DNA of 64,000 nt from Neobacillus niacini. Its GTDB lineage: Bacteria > Bacillota > Bacilli > Bacillales > Cytobacillaceae. The notes under the pieces are model-generated. The model was given only the letters and a program-made list of their open reading frames with translations. It made no database searches and was not told the DNA's origin. Position numbers and translations under genes: made by a program. Shown here piece by piece: positions 1-8,262 of the stretch; position 1 is the first letter of the stretch; each line of letters starts with the position of its first letter. The stretch is from positions 310,001-374,000 of the forward strand of contig NZ_JACWFG010000011.1 of the NCBI RefSeq assembly GCF_019749295.1, written 5' to 3'.

Positions 1-546
1 TTTAATAAATCCACTTGGAGTCACTTCTACTCTTGGATCAAAGGATACGAAATCGCCAACCTCAATCCCAAGTGCACGAATATCATCTGCATTATGTACT
101 TTCTCATCCAGTCTAATTTCCATATTGTCCTGGTTGCGTTCGGCTTTTCCAGCGTCTTTGTAAACATGTACAGAAGTTTGGTGCATTAGAATTGTCCCTG
201 TAAATGTCTTTCCGCTGCTAGTTTCGATTTGGCAGTACTCACCTTCAATCGAATTATACTTAAAGCCGCCAATCAGGTCGATCTTTAACCTGCCATTTGA
301 TTTAATTTCCTTCACCATAGCGCCAAGGGTATCGACATGAGCAGTAAGCATTCGGTGCTGGCTTGTATCTTTTCCAACTATTGTGGCAATAAGACCGCCT
401 TTTCGATTCCTCTTTGTTTCAATGTTTAGATCTGCAAGGTATTTTTCAACGTATGAAATTACTTCGTTTGTATTCCCAGAAGGGCTGGGGATTGAGACCA
501 AATCTACAAGCAATTTCATTGTTTCTTCTGTGTTTTTATTTGCCAA
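1..546 (-). CDS. M42 family metallopeptidase, partial (N-terminal 182 residues)
   Basis: This is the N-terminal part of an M42 (glutamyl aminopeptidase/endoglucanase-like) zinc or cobalt aminopeptidase; the gene runs off the left edge. The segment TAHVDTLGAM near residue 65 carries the first metal-binding His and Asp of the family, and the N-terminus (LLVDLVSIPSPSGN) is the usual M42/M20 opening. The start is a TTG at 544-546, chosen because AGGAG lies eight bases upstream; the first ATG comes ten codons later without a comparable ribosome binding site. The product should be a cytoplasmic peptidase that trims peptides. The catalytic Glu and the remaining metal ligands lie outside the window. 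Confidence 0.85.
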   Translation of the reverse strand, partial: MANKNTEETMKLLVDLVSIPSPSGNTNEVISYVEKYLADLNIETKRNRKGGLIATIVGKDTSQHRMLTAHVDTLGAMVKEIKSNGRLKIDLIGGFKYNSIEGEYCQIETSSGKTFTGTILMHQTSVHVYKDAGKAERNQDNMEIRLDEKVHNADDIRALGIEVGDFVSFDPRVEVTPSGFIK

Positions 547-747
547 AGTTGTATCTCCTTTCTAAATAACACTCTCTACTATTATAACATTTAATTTAAA
601 AATCAATGAATTTCAAATTACGTCAACTTTCTTCGTGTTGCTGCATAGTGTAGGAAGTGTGGTAATTTCCGTTTATTTTTCCGCTATTTTGGAAATATAG
701 GAAATAATTAAAAAATTATTACTATTTAAAAGCTAGTGGGGGAGAAA

Positions 748-1059
748 ATGACCAGATTAGAATTATATCACCAAAAAACAAAGCAAATATCGTGGAAGGG
801 ACCATTTTTTTTCATTCTTACTTTTATCATAGCAACAGCAGGGCTCTTCATGGCACATCACTATTATCAAAATTCAATTAAAATTGAAGCACCAGAAGAA
901 AATGCAGGTTCCAAAGTTGTTATTCAGCTGCCAGATGGCAAAGAAGTCTTTACCTATGAAAATTATATCTTTGAAAAAGATGGACGGACTTACTATAAGG
1001 GAGAGCGGAATACGATTGACTTAACAGGTGGAACCGTTACTTATGAGAACTGGGAATAA
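748..1059 (+). CDS. Small single-pass membrane protein of unknown function
   Basis: A 103-residue protein that I do not recognise. Residues about 17-40 form one hydrophobic segment (GPFFFILTFIIATAGLFMA), preceded by a Lys/Arg-containing N-terminus and followed by an acidic extracytoplasmic tail rich in Tyr, Glu and Gly. This suggests an N-in, C-out anchor. An in-frame GTG at 736 exists, but GGGGGAG directly precedes the ATG at 748, so the ATG is preferred. It is transcribed divergently from the M42 peptidase and ends at a bidirectional terminator shared with corA. Confidence 0.7.
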   Translation: MTRLELYHQKTKQISWKGPFFFILTFIIATAGLFMAHHYYQNSIKIEAPEENAGSKVVIQLPDGKEVFTYENYIFEKDGRTYYKGERNTIDLTGGTVTYENWE

Positions 1060-1064
1060 CACTA

Positions 1065-1098
1065 AAAAAGGGGTGACCATAAATTGGTCACCCTTTTC
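1065..1098. terminator. Bidirectional intrinsic terminator
   Basis: GGGTGACC (1071-1078) and GGTCACCC (1086-1093) form a perfect 8-bp stem with a 7-nt loop, flanked by an A-run on the left and a T-run on the right. It can stop both the small membrane protein gene and corA, which converge here. Confidence 0.85.
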
Positions 1099-1114
1099 GT
1101 TATCAATCTTTTTC

Positions 1115-2077
1115 TTAGAACTTGAACCATCCTTTTTTCTTAAACCATAGAAACATACTTAAACCAATTATTCCCATCAGAATAAGCGCAACGTGATAGC
1201 CGTATTTCCAAGTTAGTTCTGGCATATGTTGAAAATTCATGCCGAAAATTCCCGCAATGAATGTTAATGGAGCAAAAATGGAAGTCATAACGGTAAGAAC
1301 CTTCATCACATTATTTGTCTGATGAGAATTTAAAGAGAGATAATTATCTCGTATATCAGCAGTGATTTCTCTATTTGACATCAACATTTCAGATAATTTT
1401 AAAAGATGGTCGTAAATGTCCGAAAAATATTCTTTCCTCTTGATGATATTCTTCAAATGTTGGGAGTTTAACATCCGATAGAGTAAATCCCGCATTGGAT
1501 TAACGGTGTGCAGTAAATTTAATAACATATACCTCGTATCGAATAATTCCTTAAGTAAATTGTTCATTGATTTATTATGGGTGTTATCTTCAATTGAATC
1601 TAATATATCTTCAATTTTATAGATAATGGGAAAGTAGTTATCGACAATTTTATCTAATACTTCATAAAACACATGATGGCTGGTGAAATTTCCACTATCT
1701 TTTTGAGTTCCCAATCTCCCTGCAACTTGAGAAACTTCTATAGAAGGCATGAGATGAAATGTAACAATAAAGTTATCGCCTACAAAAAAGTCTAACTCCT
1801 CTTTTATGATTTCTTTTTCTGCCTCCCGGACAATATGGGTGATAAAAAAAGTATAGTCATCGTAATAATCGAGTTTAGGTCTCTGAGGTGAGTTATATAA
1901 GCAATCTTCAATCGCCAGAGGGTGGAAATGAAATGTTTGTGATAAATGTTTAATTTCGTCATCGGTAGGCTCACTAAAATCTACCCATAACCATTTATAA
2001 TCCTCTAATTTAAATTGATCGATCGTGACATGTTTTACAATTTGATTTTTATTATTTATACCGATAAGACTAATCAT
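1115..2077 (-). CDS. corA: CorA family divalent metal (Mg2+) transporter
   Basis: A 320-residue CorA/MIT channel for Mg2+ (possibly Co2+/Ni2+). The large N-terminal cytoplasmic domain is acidic and helical. Two C-terminal membrane helices are joined by the signature FGMNFQHMPEL, which contains the GMN pore motif, and the protein ends in a basic tail (WFKKKGWFKF). The ATG at 2077 is chosen because AAGAAGGA lies eight bases upstream; an ATG ten codons earlier lacks a ribosome binding site. The family is pentameric and gated by cytosolic Mg2+. No riboswitch (ykoK type) was seen upstream, so it is probably the constitutive paralogue. It is monocistronic and divergent from the germination operon. 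Confidence 0.9.
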   Translation of the reverse strand: MISLIGINNKNQIVKHVTIDQFKLEDYKWLWVDFSEPTDDEIKHLSQTFHFHPLAIEDCLYNSPQRPKLDYYDDYTFFITHIVREAEKEIIKEELDFFVGDNFIVTFHLMPSIEVSQVAGRLGTQKDSGNFTSHHVFYEVLDKIVDNYFPIIYKIEDILDSIEDNTHNKSMNNLLKELFDTRYMLLNLLHTVNPMRDLLYRMLNSQHLKNIIKRKEYFSDIYDHLLKLSEMLMSNREITADIRDNYLSLNSHQTNNVMKVLTVMTSIFAPLTFIAGIFGMNFQHMPELTWKYGYHVALILMGIIGLSMFLWFKKKGWFKF

Positions 2078-2251
2078 GATTAACATCCTTCTTGTATCTA
2101 AATTCACTTGTACCTATACATAATCATAACGATAAAAGGAGCATTTATCAAAAATGTACTCTCCACTAAATAATGAAAGAGCATTTGCGGAATAATATCC
2201 CAAGCAAAAAGGAATGGTAAGGATAAGACTTCGAACGAGGTATAAATATCA

Positions 2252-3568
2252 ATGAACATTCATCCTATAAAAGAATCAATAAAAGCAAATATCCAACAGT
2301 CAGAAGACCTTGTAATAAAGGAATTAAAGGCAGAAGAAAAGTATTTAGAAGTAATTTATATTAATACTATTTGTGATGAAACACAATTACAAGACTTCCT
2401 CATAAAACCTTTCTTTGAAATAGGGGAAAATTCTCATTTTTTATCCTATCTCCTGTCACATCCTAAAGTGAAACTCTTTGATAGTAAAAAAACAGTCCAA
2501 GAAGAACTGATCAGCGGAAAAAGCGTGGTATTTTTTGAAAATCATATCTTTTTATTAGATAGTAAATTGGATAAAAACAATACTGTAACAGAGACCTCGG
2601 TTGAAGTTACCATTCTAGGGCCGCAATCAGGGTTTAGCGAAAGTCTGCCAACCAATGTCGGACTGATTCGCCAGCGGTATCCCGAGAAGACATTAGTAAT
2701 AGAGTCAACAAATATTGGCTCTATTTCAAAAACATCAGTGAATATTGTTTATGATTCCAAAAAGGTAGATCAGGATGTTCTAAATAAAGTAAAAGAGTTT
2801 CTTTCCTCTATTGAAATTGAAATGTTTCAATCTGGAGAACAATTGCTCGATTTCACCAAAAAGTCAAAACGCACTTTATTTCCTACTATCATGGTAACGG
2901 AAAGACCTGATCGTACGGCCGTAAATATTGCAGCAGGGAAGGTAATATTACTCATAGCTGGGTCGCCATTTGCCATGCTGATGCCAACGGTTCTGAAAGA
3001 TCAAATGTCTGCAATGGCGGATATCTACCAAACGTATTGGATTGGTAAATTTCTATTAATCGTGCGTTATATTGGTTTAATTACGACCATCACACTGCCT
3101 GCATTGTATGTAGCCCTCACAAGCTATAACCCTGAGGTATTCCGAGCACAGTTAGCTTTGTCTGTAGCCGGCAGCCGGCATGCAGTGCCATACCCATCCT
3201 TTGTTGAAGTAATCATTATGCTTTTGATGATGGAGCTATTGATGGAGGCAAGTATACGACTTCCTAAAGCCATTGGTTCAACTGCCACAACCGTTGGCGG
3301 GTTAATTTTAGGGCAAGCTGCAACAGAGGCTGGACTGGTCAGCAATATCATGATCATCATTGTCTCTTTAGGTGCGATATCAAATTTTGTTATCCCAATT
3401 AGTACTTTTAGTTTTGCTGTTAGAGTATCCAAGTATTTTATTTTATTATTATCTATCTTTTATGGTTTAGTGGGTGTGATTTTAGGGGTCTTCATGCTGC
3501 TTGCCTATATGGTGAGTCTTGATAGCTTTGGAAAACCATACTTAACCTTTAGAGAAGAAAGAGTCTAA
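2252..3568 (+). CDS. GerA family spore germination protein (A subunit)
   Basis: A 438-residue A subunit of a GerABC-type germinant receptor, located in the spore inner membrane. The N-terminal soluble part spans residues 1 to about 225. It is followed by the conserved family segment TVMVTERPDRTAVN-like (TIMVTERPDRTAVN here) and about five membrane helices, including the family motif PYPSFVEVIIMLLMMELL. Typical members have about 480-540 residues; this one is short at the C-terminus, ending soon after SFGKPYLTF. It is the first gene of an A-B-C operon with 18 bases before the B gene. Ribosome binding is weak (GAGG). The germinant is unknown. Confidence 0.88.
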   Translation: MNIHPIKESIKANIQQSEDLVIKELKAEEKYLEVIYINTICDETQLQDFLIKPFFEIGENSHFLSYLLSHPKVKLFDSKKTVQEELISGKSVVFFENHIFLLDSKLDKNNTVTETSVEVTILGPQSGFSESLPTNVGLIRQRYPEKTLVIESTNIGSISKTSVNIVYDSKKVDQDVLNKVKEFLSSIEIEMFQSGEQLLDFTKKSKRTLFPTIMVTERPDRTAVNIAAGKVILLIAGSPFAMLMPTVLKDQMSAMADIYQTYWIGKFLLIVRYIGLITTITLPALYVALTSYNPEVFRAQLALSVAGSRHAVPYPSFVEVIIMLLMMELLMEASIRLPKAIGSTATTVGGLILGQAATEAGLVSNIMIIIVSLGAISNFVIPISTFSFAVRVSKYFILLLSIFYGLVGVILGVFMLLAYMVSLDSFGKPYLTFREERV

Positions 3569-3586
3569 TAAACGCTTTTATGGAAT

Positions 3587-4672
3587 GTGGTGGCGGGGAT
3601 GAATCGCTATTTCTTATATTTAGTTTTATTAAATATGCTGACGAATGTCATTATTTTTGTACCCAAATTTCTCCTTCAATATCGGTTTGACGGGATGTTA
3701 ATCAGTATAATCATTGCTATTGGCGTTGGGATGGCATTAATGTATGTCGATTCCCTTGTATTCGCAAGGTTTCCCGGTCAGGGTTTCCCTGATATTATCC
3801 AAGACCAATTAAATAAACCTTTGAAAACAATAATCCTTGTTACTTTCGCATTATTTTGGTTTATAGCAGGATTATTAACCTTGCTGGGGTACATCGATAT
3901 TCTGCATCGATTTATCAATCCTGAACTTTCTAAGGCGTGGCTGATAGCGATTTTTTTACTTATTCTTTGTTTTGTGATTCAAATTCCTACGAAAAAAGTG
4001 ATGTACCTGCTTGAAATCATTCTTTTTATTAACGTGCCTTTTATTGTCTTTATTTTCTTTAAAGCCGTTACGAGTGAATATTTAAGCTGGGATTCTATTT
4101 TTGAGGCAGGCACTCATTTTTACAGTATGCCTAATATCAGTGCAGTAGCAGTTGCCAGTTATGTATTCTCTGGATATACGAATATTATTATTTTCAATAG
4201 ATTGTTTAAAGTGAAATTAAAAGGTGTTAATTTTCTCATTATTTTTGGATTGTCCATTCTTACATTATTTACTTCCGTTATGGTTCCAATTGGTATGCAT
4301 GGTGTGGATAAGGTCAGTGAGTATATTTACCCTTGGATTCTTATGGTCGATTCACTGCGACTACCTTATAGTCCAATAGAACGGGCTTTGTTTATTTTCT
4401 TAATGTTATATATCAATATTACGGTAATTAGTGTAGCTGTCCATTGGCATGTAGCATTTGAATTGATGAAGGGTACCTTTTCGAGAGGTAAGGGGAAAAA
4501 GAAAAATAGGATTGTACTAGCGTTATTTTTTACCATCCCCATCCTTTTAGTGATTCGGATTGATTATATGCAGCCTGAACTTCTCTCTGTGTATTGGCTG
4601 ATAGCCCGAATGTTTTTCGAAATTCTTGCTGTTCTTGGGTTTTTCTTTTTCCTTAAAAGGAGGAAGGTATGA
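3587..4672 (+). CDS. GerB family spore germination permease (B subunit)
   Basis: A 361-residue polytopic membrane protein of the endospore amino-acid/polyamine permease family (GerAB/GerKB type) with about ten hydrophobic helices. In the family, GerB subunits resemble APC-type transporters and bind the germinant. The GTG at 3587 starts the longest frame; the ATG at 3599 (MNRYFLYLVL) is an equally plausible start because GGTGGCGGGG precedes it. The stop overlaps the C-subunit start by 4 bp (ATGA), so B and C are translationally coupled. Confidence 0.88.
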   Translation: MVAGMNRYFLYLVLLNMLTNVIIFVPKFLLQYRFDGMLISIIIAIGVGMALMYVDSLVFARFPGQGFPDIIQDQLNKPLKTIILVTFALFWFIAGLLTLLGYIDILHRFINPELSKAWLIAIFLLILCFVIQIPTKKVMYLLEIILFINVPFIVFIFFKAVTSEYLSWDSIFEAGTHFYSMPNISAVAVASYVFSGYTNIIIFNRLFKVKLKGVNFLIIFGLSILTLFTSVMVPIGMHGVDKVSEYIYPWILMVDSLRLPYSPIERALFIFLMLYINITVISVAVHWHVAFELMKGTFSRGKGKKKNRIVLALFFTIPILLVIRIDYMQPELLSVYWLIARMFFEILAVLGFFFFLKRRKV

Positions 4673-5769
4673 ATCAAAATGTTAAACGAATGATGGTCGT
4701 CCTAGTATTCTTATTACTGGGGTTTTTCCTTACAGGCTGTGGATTTAAGGATATCGATAAACGACTCTTTGTGGTAAGTGTCGCAATTGACCCTGTGAAA
4801 GAGAATCCCAAAAGAGTTCTAGTAAGTTTAAAATTTGCTGTTCCCATTGTTGAAAAAATATCAAATGAATCGTTTATTATCTCTCAAGAGGGCGATACCA
4901 TTGCTGAAGCGGTAAGACTTATGAAGTCCAGGGTTGACAAGGAAATTGATTTCAGCCATGCAAAATTGATTGTTTATCATGAGGATGTTCTTAAAGATGA
5001 GATTGAGCCTAATCTTTATTATTGGTTTATAAGAAGAAGGGATTTTCAAGAAATGTCGTGGGTAGCGATTGGAAGGCCAACGGCTTTAGAAGTACTGAAG
5101 GCAAAGCCTAAATCCGAACGGCTTCCATCGAACTCTTTATTTCTAGCGTTAGGAAGAGATGGCACAGAAACAGCTTATATTATTCCTGAGTATTTATTTG
5201 ATTTTAAAAAGCGTTTTGGTGAGAAAGGGCTTGACCCGCTGTTGCCTATTATTGAAACGAAAAAGGATTTATTTGATATAAATAAAGTGGCATTATTGGA
5301 TAAGAAAAAACTGAAGCTAGAGTTAACCCCAAAGGAAACAATGCTTCTGAATTTATTTTTAACGGAAAGTCCTAAGACCGCGTTAAAAATAGCTGATGGT
5401 GAAAATTCATTTATCATTGATACGAGAGCAGTAAAAACAAAGTATAAACTAATCACCGAAAATCAAAAGGATCCACATATTAAGGTCGATATTCATGTAA
5501 ATGGAAGAGTAGAGGAAGCACAATTTAATGTTAGGAATAAAGACTTGAAGCAATATGAAAAAACGGCTAATAAGGATTTGGAGAAAAAGGTCCATGCAGT
5601 ATTGAAAAAGATTCAAGAGGCAAATGTTGATCCCATTGGTTTTGGCTTGCGTTACCGCGGGAGACATATGGAAAAAGATGATTGGAAAACCTGGCAGAGG
5701 TTATATCCGGAACTAAAATTTATAATAAATGTTAATACTAATATTTCAGATACAGGATTAGTGGAATAA
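4669..5769 (+). CDS. Ger(x)C family germination lipoprotein (C subunit)
   Basis: A 366-residue lipoprotein C subunit of the germinant receptor. The signal peptide ends in a lipobox (FFLTGC, Cys at about residue 24), so it should be lipidated by Lgt and held on the outer face of the spore inner membrane. The rest matches the three-domain GerC fold (N-terminal KDIDKRLFVVSVAIDP; C-terminal helix-rich HAVLKKIQEANVDPIGFGLRYRG). It follows gerB with a 4-bp overlap and is ended by a strong terminator shared with the converging radical SAM gene. Expression in the forespore under SigG is expected from the family; I did not find a clear SigG promoter. Confidence 0.9.
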   Translation: MNQNVKRMMVVLVFLLLGFFLTGCGFKDIDKRLFVVSVAIDPVKENPKRVLVSLKFAVPIVEKISNESFIISQEGDTIAEAVRLMKSRVDKEIDFSHAKLIVYHEDVLKDEIEPNLYYWFIRRRDFQEMSWVAIGRPTALEVLKAKPKSERLPSNSLFLALGRDGTETAYIIPEYLFDFKKRFGEKGLDPLLPIIETKKDLFDINKVALLDKKKLKLELTPKETMLLNLFLTESPKTALKIADGENSFIIDTRAVKTKYKLITENQKDPHIKVDIHVNGRVEEAQFNVRNKDLKQYEKTANKDLEKKVHAVLKKIQEANVDPIGFGLRYRGRHMEKDDWKTWQRLYPELKFIINVNTNISDTGLVE

Positions 5770-5770
5770 A

Positions 5771-5809
5771 AAAAGGCATTCCAAAGTTGGAATGCCTTGA
5801 CGTTTTTTT
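5771..5809. terminator. Intrinsic terminator between germination operon and radical SAM gene
   Basis: GGCATTCC (5775-5782) pairs with GGAATGCC (5789-5796), with an A-run to the left and a T-run at 5803-5809. It works in both directions between convergent genes. Confidence 0.85.
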
Positions 5810-5812
5810 GTC

Positions 5813-6988
5813 CTAAATAGTCTGTTCTGCGTTTTTACGCATCGCTTGCGGGATATACACGCAGAAAGGTTCACTATCCATATAGTCACCAGTCACTGCA
5901 TACGTTCTTGAACGTGAACCGCCACATATTTTATTGTATTCACAAACACCACATTTACCTTTATAGTTATCAGGCTGTCTTAGATCCTTAAAGACTTTTG
6001 CTTCACGATAAATTTCTGCTAACGGGGCTTCGCGGATGTTACCGCCAACGATCGGAAGTAAGCCACTAGGCATTACATCTCCGATATGGTTAACGAATAC
6101 AAAGCCATTTCCGTCATTAACACCCTTAGGTGCACGTTTTAAGCCATCGTGCATGGATGCGAAATCAGTGGTGATAGAGTCTTCGTAGCGAATTTCACCT
6201 TTTCCAATAACATGGTCACGTGCTTTTTCTTGTAAAACAACACGTCGGTAATGCTGTGCAGCAGTTGTTTTAATATCGTAAGGAGCTGTCTTACTTAATT
6301 GATACAACCAGCGGAATACCTTTTCATGCTCGGCAGGAGTGATACATGCATCCATTTGACCGCGTCCTGTTGGAACCAGTAAGAAGATGTACCACATGAC
6401 GGCTCCCAGCTCTTCAACTAGCTTAGACATTTCTTCAAGATGGTCGTAATTATAACGAGAGATAACTGTATTGATTTGTAGAGGCATACCCAATTCGTTT
6501 AGATACTTTATCTTTTCAATCGTCAAATCGAAAGAACCTGGCACTCCGCGGAATTTGTCGTGAATTTCTGCTGTCGGTGCGTCAAGACTTAAGCCCCAGC
6601 GTGAAAGACCAACCTCTTTTGCACGCTGCATTTTTTCCTTTGTAACATTCGGAGTAGCACTAGGAGTCATACTAACACGCATCCCTTTTTTTACTGCATA
6701 GTCAGCTAGTTCAAAAAGGTCTTCGCGCATCATACAATCTCCGCCTGAGAATACAAGCATCGGATTATCCATTTCATAGATTTGATCTATTAAGTTAATA
6801 CCCTCTTCATGCGTTAGTTCACGAGGATCAGGTGTTAACTGTGCATCAGCGCGGCAGTGAACACATTTTAGCTGGCAGGCACGTGTTACTTCCCAAATGA
6901 TAATAAACGGGTTAACGTCATAATCAATTTTTTTCATTCCATGCGGGTGCCCCATTGCATGTGGATGTCCTTTACCTATTCCTTGCAT
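5813..6988 (-). CDS. Radical SAM/SPASM domain protein
   Basis: A 391-residue radical SAM enzyme. The cluster motif CQLKCVHC (CX3CX2C) lies at about residue 35, and FSGGDCMM is the GGE-like SAM-binding motif. The C-terminal SPASM-type region has CGVCEYNKICGG and a later Cys (EPFC) for an auxiliary 4Fe-4S cluster. It resembles the Bacillus family of stand-alone SPASM proteins (TIGR04053-like), but the substrate is unknown. The N-terminus is unusually rich in His and Gly (HPHAMGHPHG). The ATG at 6988 has GGTGAT just upstream and is preferred over a TTG four codons earlier. No peptide precursor gene is visible next to it, so a peptide-modifying role cannot be supported. Confidence 0.82.
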   Translation of the reverse strand: MQGIGKGHPHAMGHPHGMKKIDYDVNPFIIIWEVTRACQLKCVHCRADAQLTPDPRELTHEEGINLIDQIYEMDNPMLVFSGGDCMMREDLFELADYAVKKGMRVSMTPSATPNVTKEKMQRAKEVGLSRWGLSLDAPTAEIHDKFRGVPGSFDLTIEKIKYLNELGMPLQINTVISRYNYDHLEEMSKLVEELGAVMWYIFLLVPTGRGQMDACITPAEHEKVFRWLYQLSKTAPYDIKTTAAQHYRRVVLQEKARDHVIGKGEIRYEDSITTDFASMHDGLKRAPKGVNDGNGFVFVNHIGDVMPSGLLPIVGGNIREAPLAEIYREAKVFKDLRQPDNYKGKCGVCEYNKICGGSRSRTYAVTGDYMDSEPFCVYIPQAMRKNAEQTI

Positions 6989-7091
6989 ACATATCACCAA
7001 GATTCATAATATTTTTAAAAACAATTAAAACCATAAAAAATGTTTCTATAGGTTTATTATAAATTTGTCTTTACACTGTGCATGAAAGGAT

Positions 7092-7141
7092 TGTTACAAT
7101 ATTTCATAAGGTTTGTTACAAAATTTCTACATTTCTATTAC
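7092..7141 (+). promoter_or_regulatory. Phased hexamer array, possible WalR (YycF) binding region
   Basis: Five hexamers occur at an exact 11-bp period: TGTTAC (7092), TTCATA (7103), TGTTAC (7114), TTCTAC (7125) and TATTAC (7136). The known WalR site is TGTWAH-N5-TGTWAH, so the spacing fits exactly and alternate hexamers fit the sequence. WalR controls LysM and NlpC/P60 hydrolases in Bacillus, and such a gene lies downstream. Binding is inference. Confidence 0.5.
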
Positions 7142-7165
7142 AAAAAAATACCAAACTACTAATAT
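7137..7165 (+). promoter_or_regulatory. Candidate SigA promoter for the cell-wall hydrolase
   Basis: ATTACA (7137-7142), a 17-bp spacer and TAATAT (7160-7165), each four of six to consensus. The last hexamer of the phased array overlaps the -35 box. It would start transcription near 7172, giving a leader of about 190 nt. Confidence 0.35.
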
Positions 7166-7184
7166 TTAATGTATTTTTAATAGA

Positions 7185-7277
7185 GAAGTAAAAGGAATCC
7201 CTTGATTTATAAGGGCTGGAAGCTATCCTAGGGTTTGTTACGTGAGGGCTTTCATTCCCATAGCAGGGATTTACTTC
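7185..7277 (+). ncRNA. Structured 5' leader of the hydrolase gene, class unknown
   Basis: GAAGTAA (7185-7191) pairs with TTACTTC (7271-7277), and ATCCC (7197-7201) with GGGAT (7266-7270), leaving a 5-nt bulge. This closes a 64-nt interior that can form two further hairpins (around 7213-7229 and 7230-7259). It resembles a cis-regulatory RNA but does not match the FMN, cobalamin, ydaO, SAM, TPP, purine or guanidine consensus as I know them. It lies in a 371-bp gene-free stretch (6989-7359), together with the phased array. No terminator was seen between it and the gene. Confidence 0.4.
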
Positions 7278-7359
7278 CTAAATACCCATATGTTGAGGAT
7301 ATAAACAAATAGGTTCTCTCCTTTATGATAGATTTATCAACGGATGAAGGAGTACAACC

Positions 7360-8130
7360 ATGAAAAAACATTTACTGACAGTCACGGCAGCTGCCGGCAT
7401 TTTGTTTACAACTTTTGGTGGATCTGTAAGTGCACATGAGAATGTCTATACAGTTAAATCAGGGGACACACTTTGGAGGATCTCGCAAAATAATAATGTT
7501 TCAGTTTCAAATTTAAAAGCTTGGAATCATCTTTCTAGCGATAGTATCTATGTAAATCAAAAACTATCATTATTGGCACCCCACACACATGTTTCCACTT
7601 ACACTGTTCAAAAAGGAGATACATTATTGGGGATTTCCTCGCGGCATAATCTAACTGTTGCACAGCTAAAATCTCTTAATAACATGACCAGTGACACCAT
7701 CTATGTTGGACAGGTCCTTACTGTTTCTGGTACGGCTGCAACACCGACTCCAGCACCAATTTCTACTGTTTCAAAAGCGCAAATGGTGATAACAGAAGCC
7801 AAGAAATATATCGGCACTCCTTACCTATGGGGCGGAAATAGTCCAGCAGGTTTCGATTGCAGCGGCTTCTCAAAATACGTTTTTGAAAAAGTAGGAATCT
7901 CACTTCCAAGAACAGCAGCAACACAATTTTCAGGCCTAAAAGCTGTCAGCACGCCAAGCCCTGGTGACCTTGTGTTCTTTACGACCTACGCACCTGGTCC
8001 GTCTCATCTAGGGATATATATTGGTGATAACAAATTCATTCATGCTGGTTCATCAACAGGCGTAACCATCACAGACATGAATAATCCTTACTGGAAACCT
8101 AGATATCTAGGTGCAAGAACAGCATTATAA
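7360..8130 (+). CDS. LysM-LysM-NlpC/P60 cell-wall endopeptidase
   Basis: A 256-residue secreted peptidoglycan hydrolase. Residues 1-25 are a signal peptide ending near SVSA. Two LysM domains follow (YTVKSGDTLWRIS at about 30 and YTVQKGDTLLGIS at about 84), then a short Thr/Pro linker and a C-terminal NlpC/P60 domain with catalytic Cys in FDCSGF and His in SHLGIYIG, plus the later FIHAG. Such enzymes (LytE, LytF, CwlS) cut the D-Glu-mDAP bond of peptide stems. The start has GAAGGAG seven bases upstream. It is monocistronic with its own terminator. The upstream phased array suggests WalR control. Confidence 0.92.
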   Translation: MKKHLLTVTAAAGILFTTFGGSVSAHENVYTVKSGDTLWRISQNNNVSVSNLKAWNHLSSDSIYVNQKLSLLAPHTHVSTYTVQKGDTLLGISSRHNLTVAQLKSLNNMTSDTIYVGQVLTVSGTAATPTPAPISTVSKAQMVITEAKKYIGTPYLWGGNSPAGFDCSGFSKYVFEKVGISLPRTAATQFSGLKAVSTPSPGDLVFFTTYAPGPSHLGIYIGDNKFIHAGSSTGVTITDMNNPYWKPRYLGARTAL

Positions 8131-8140
8131 TAGCTTTAAA

Positions 8141-8174
8141 AAGACCTTTATCAAGCGATAATGGTCTTTTTTTA
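8141..8174 (+). terminator. Intrinsic terminator after the hydrolase
   Basis: AAGACC-TTATC (8141-8152) pairs with GATAA-GGTCTT (8157-8168), each arm carrying one unpaired T, followed by a T-run to 8174. Confidence 0.8.
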
Positions 8175-8262
8175 TTCAAAAAATCTGATAATTTTCTGTT
8201 TATGAATGGGGCATTTAGCTTTATACTTATGAATGAAGAGTACATTAGATTAGGAGAAAAGA

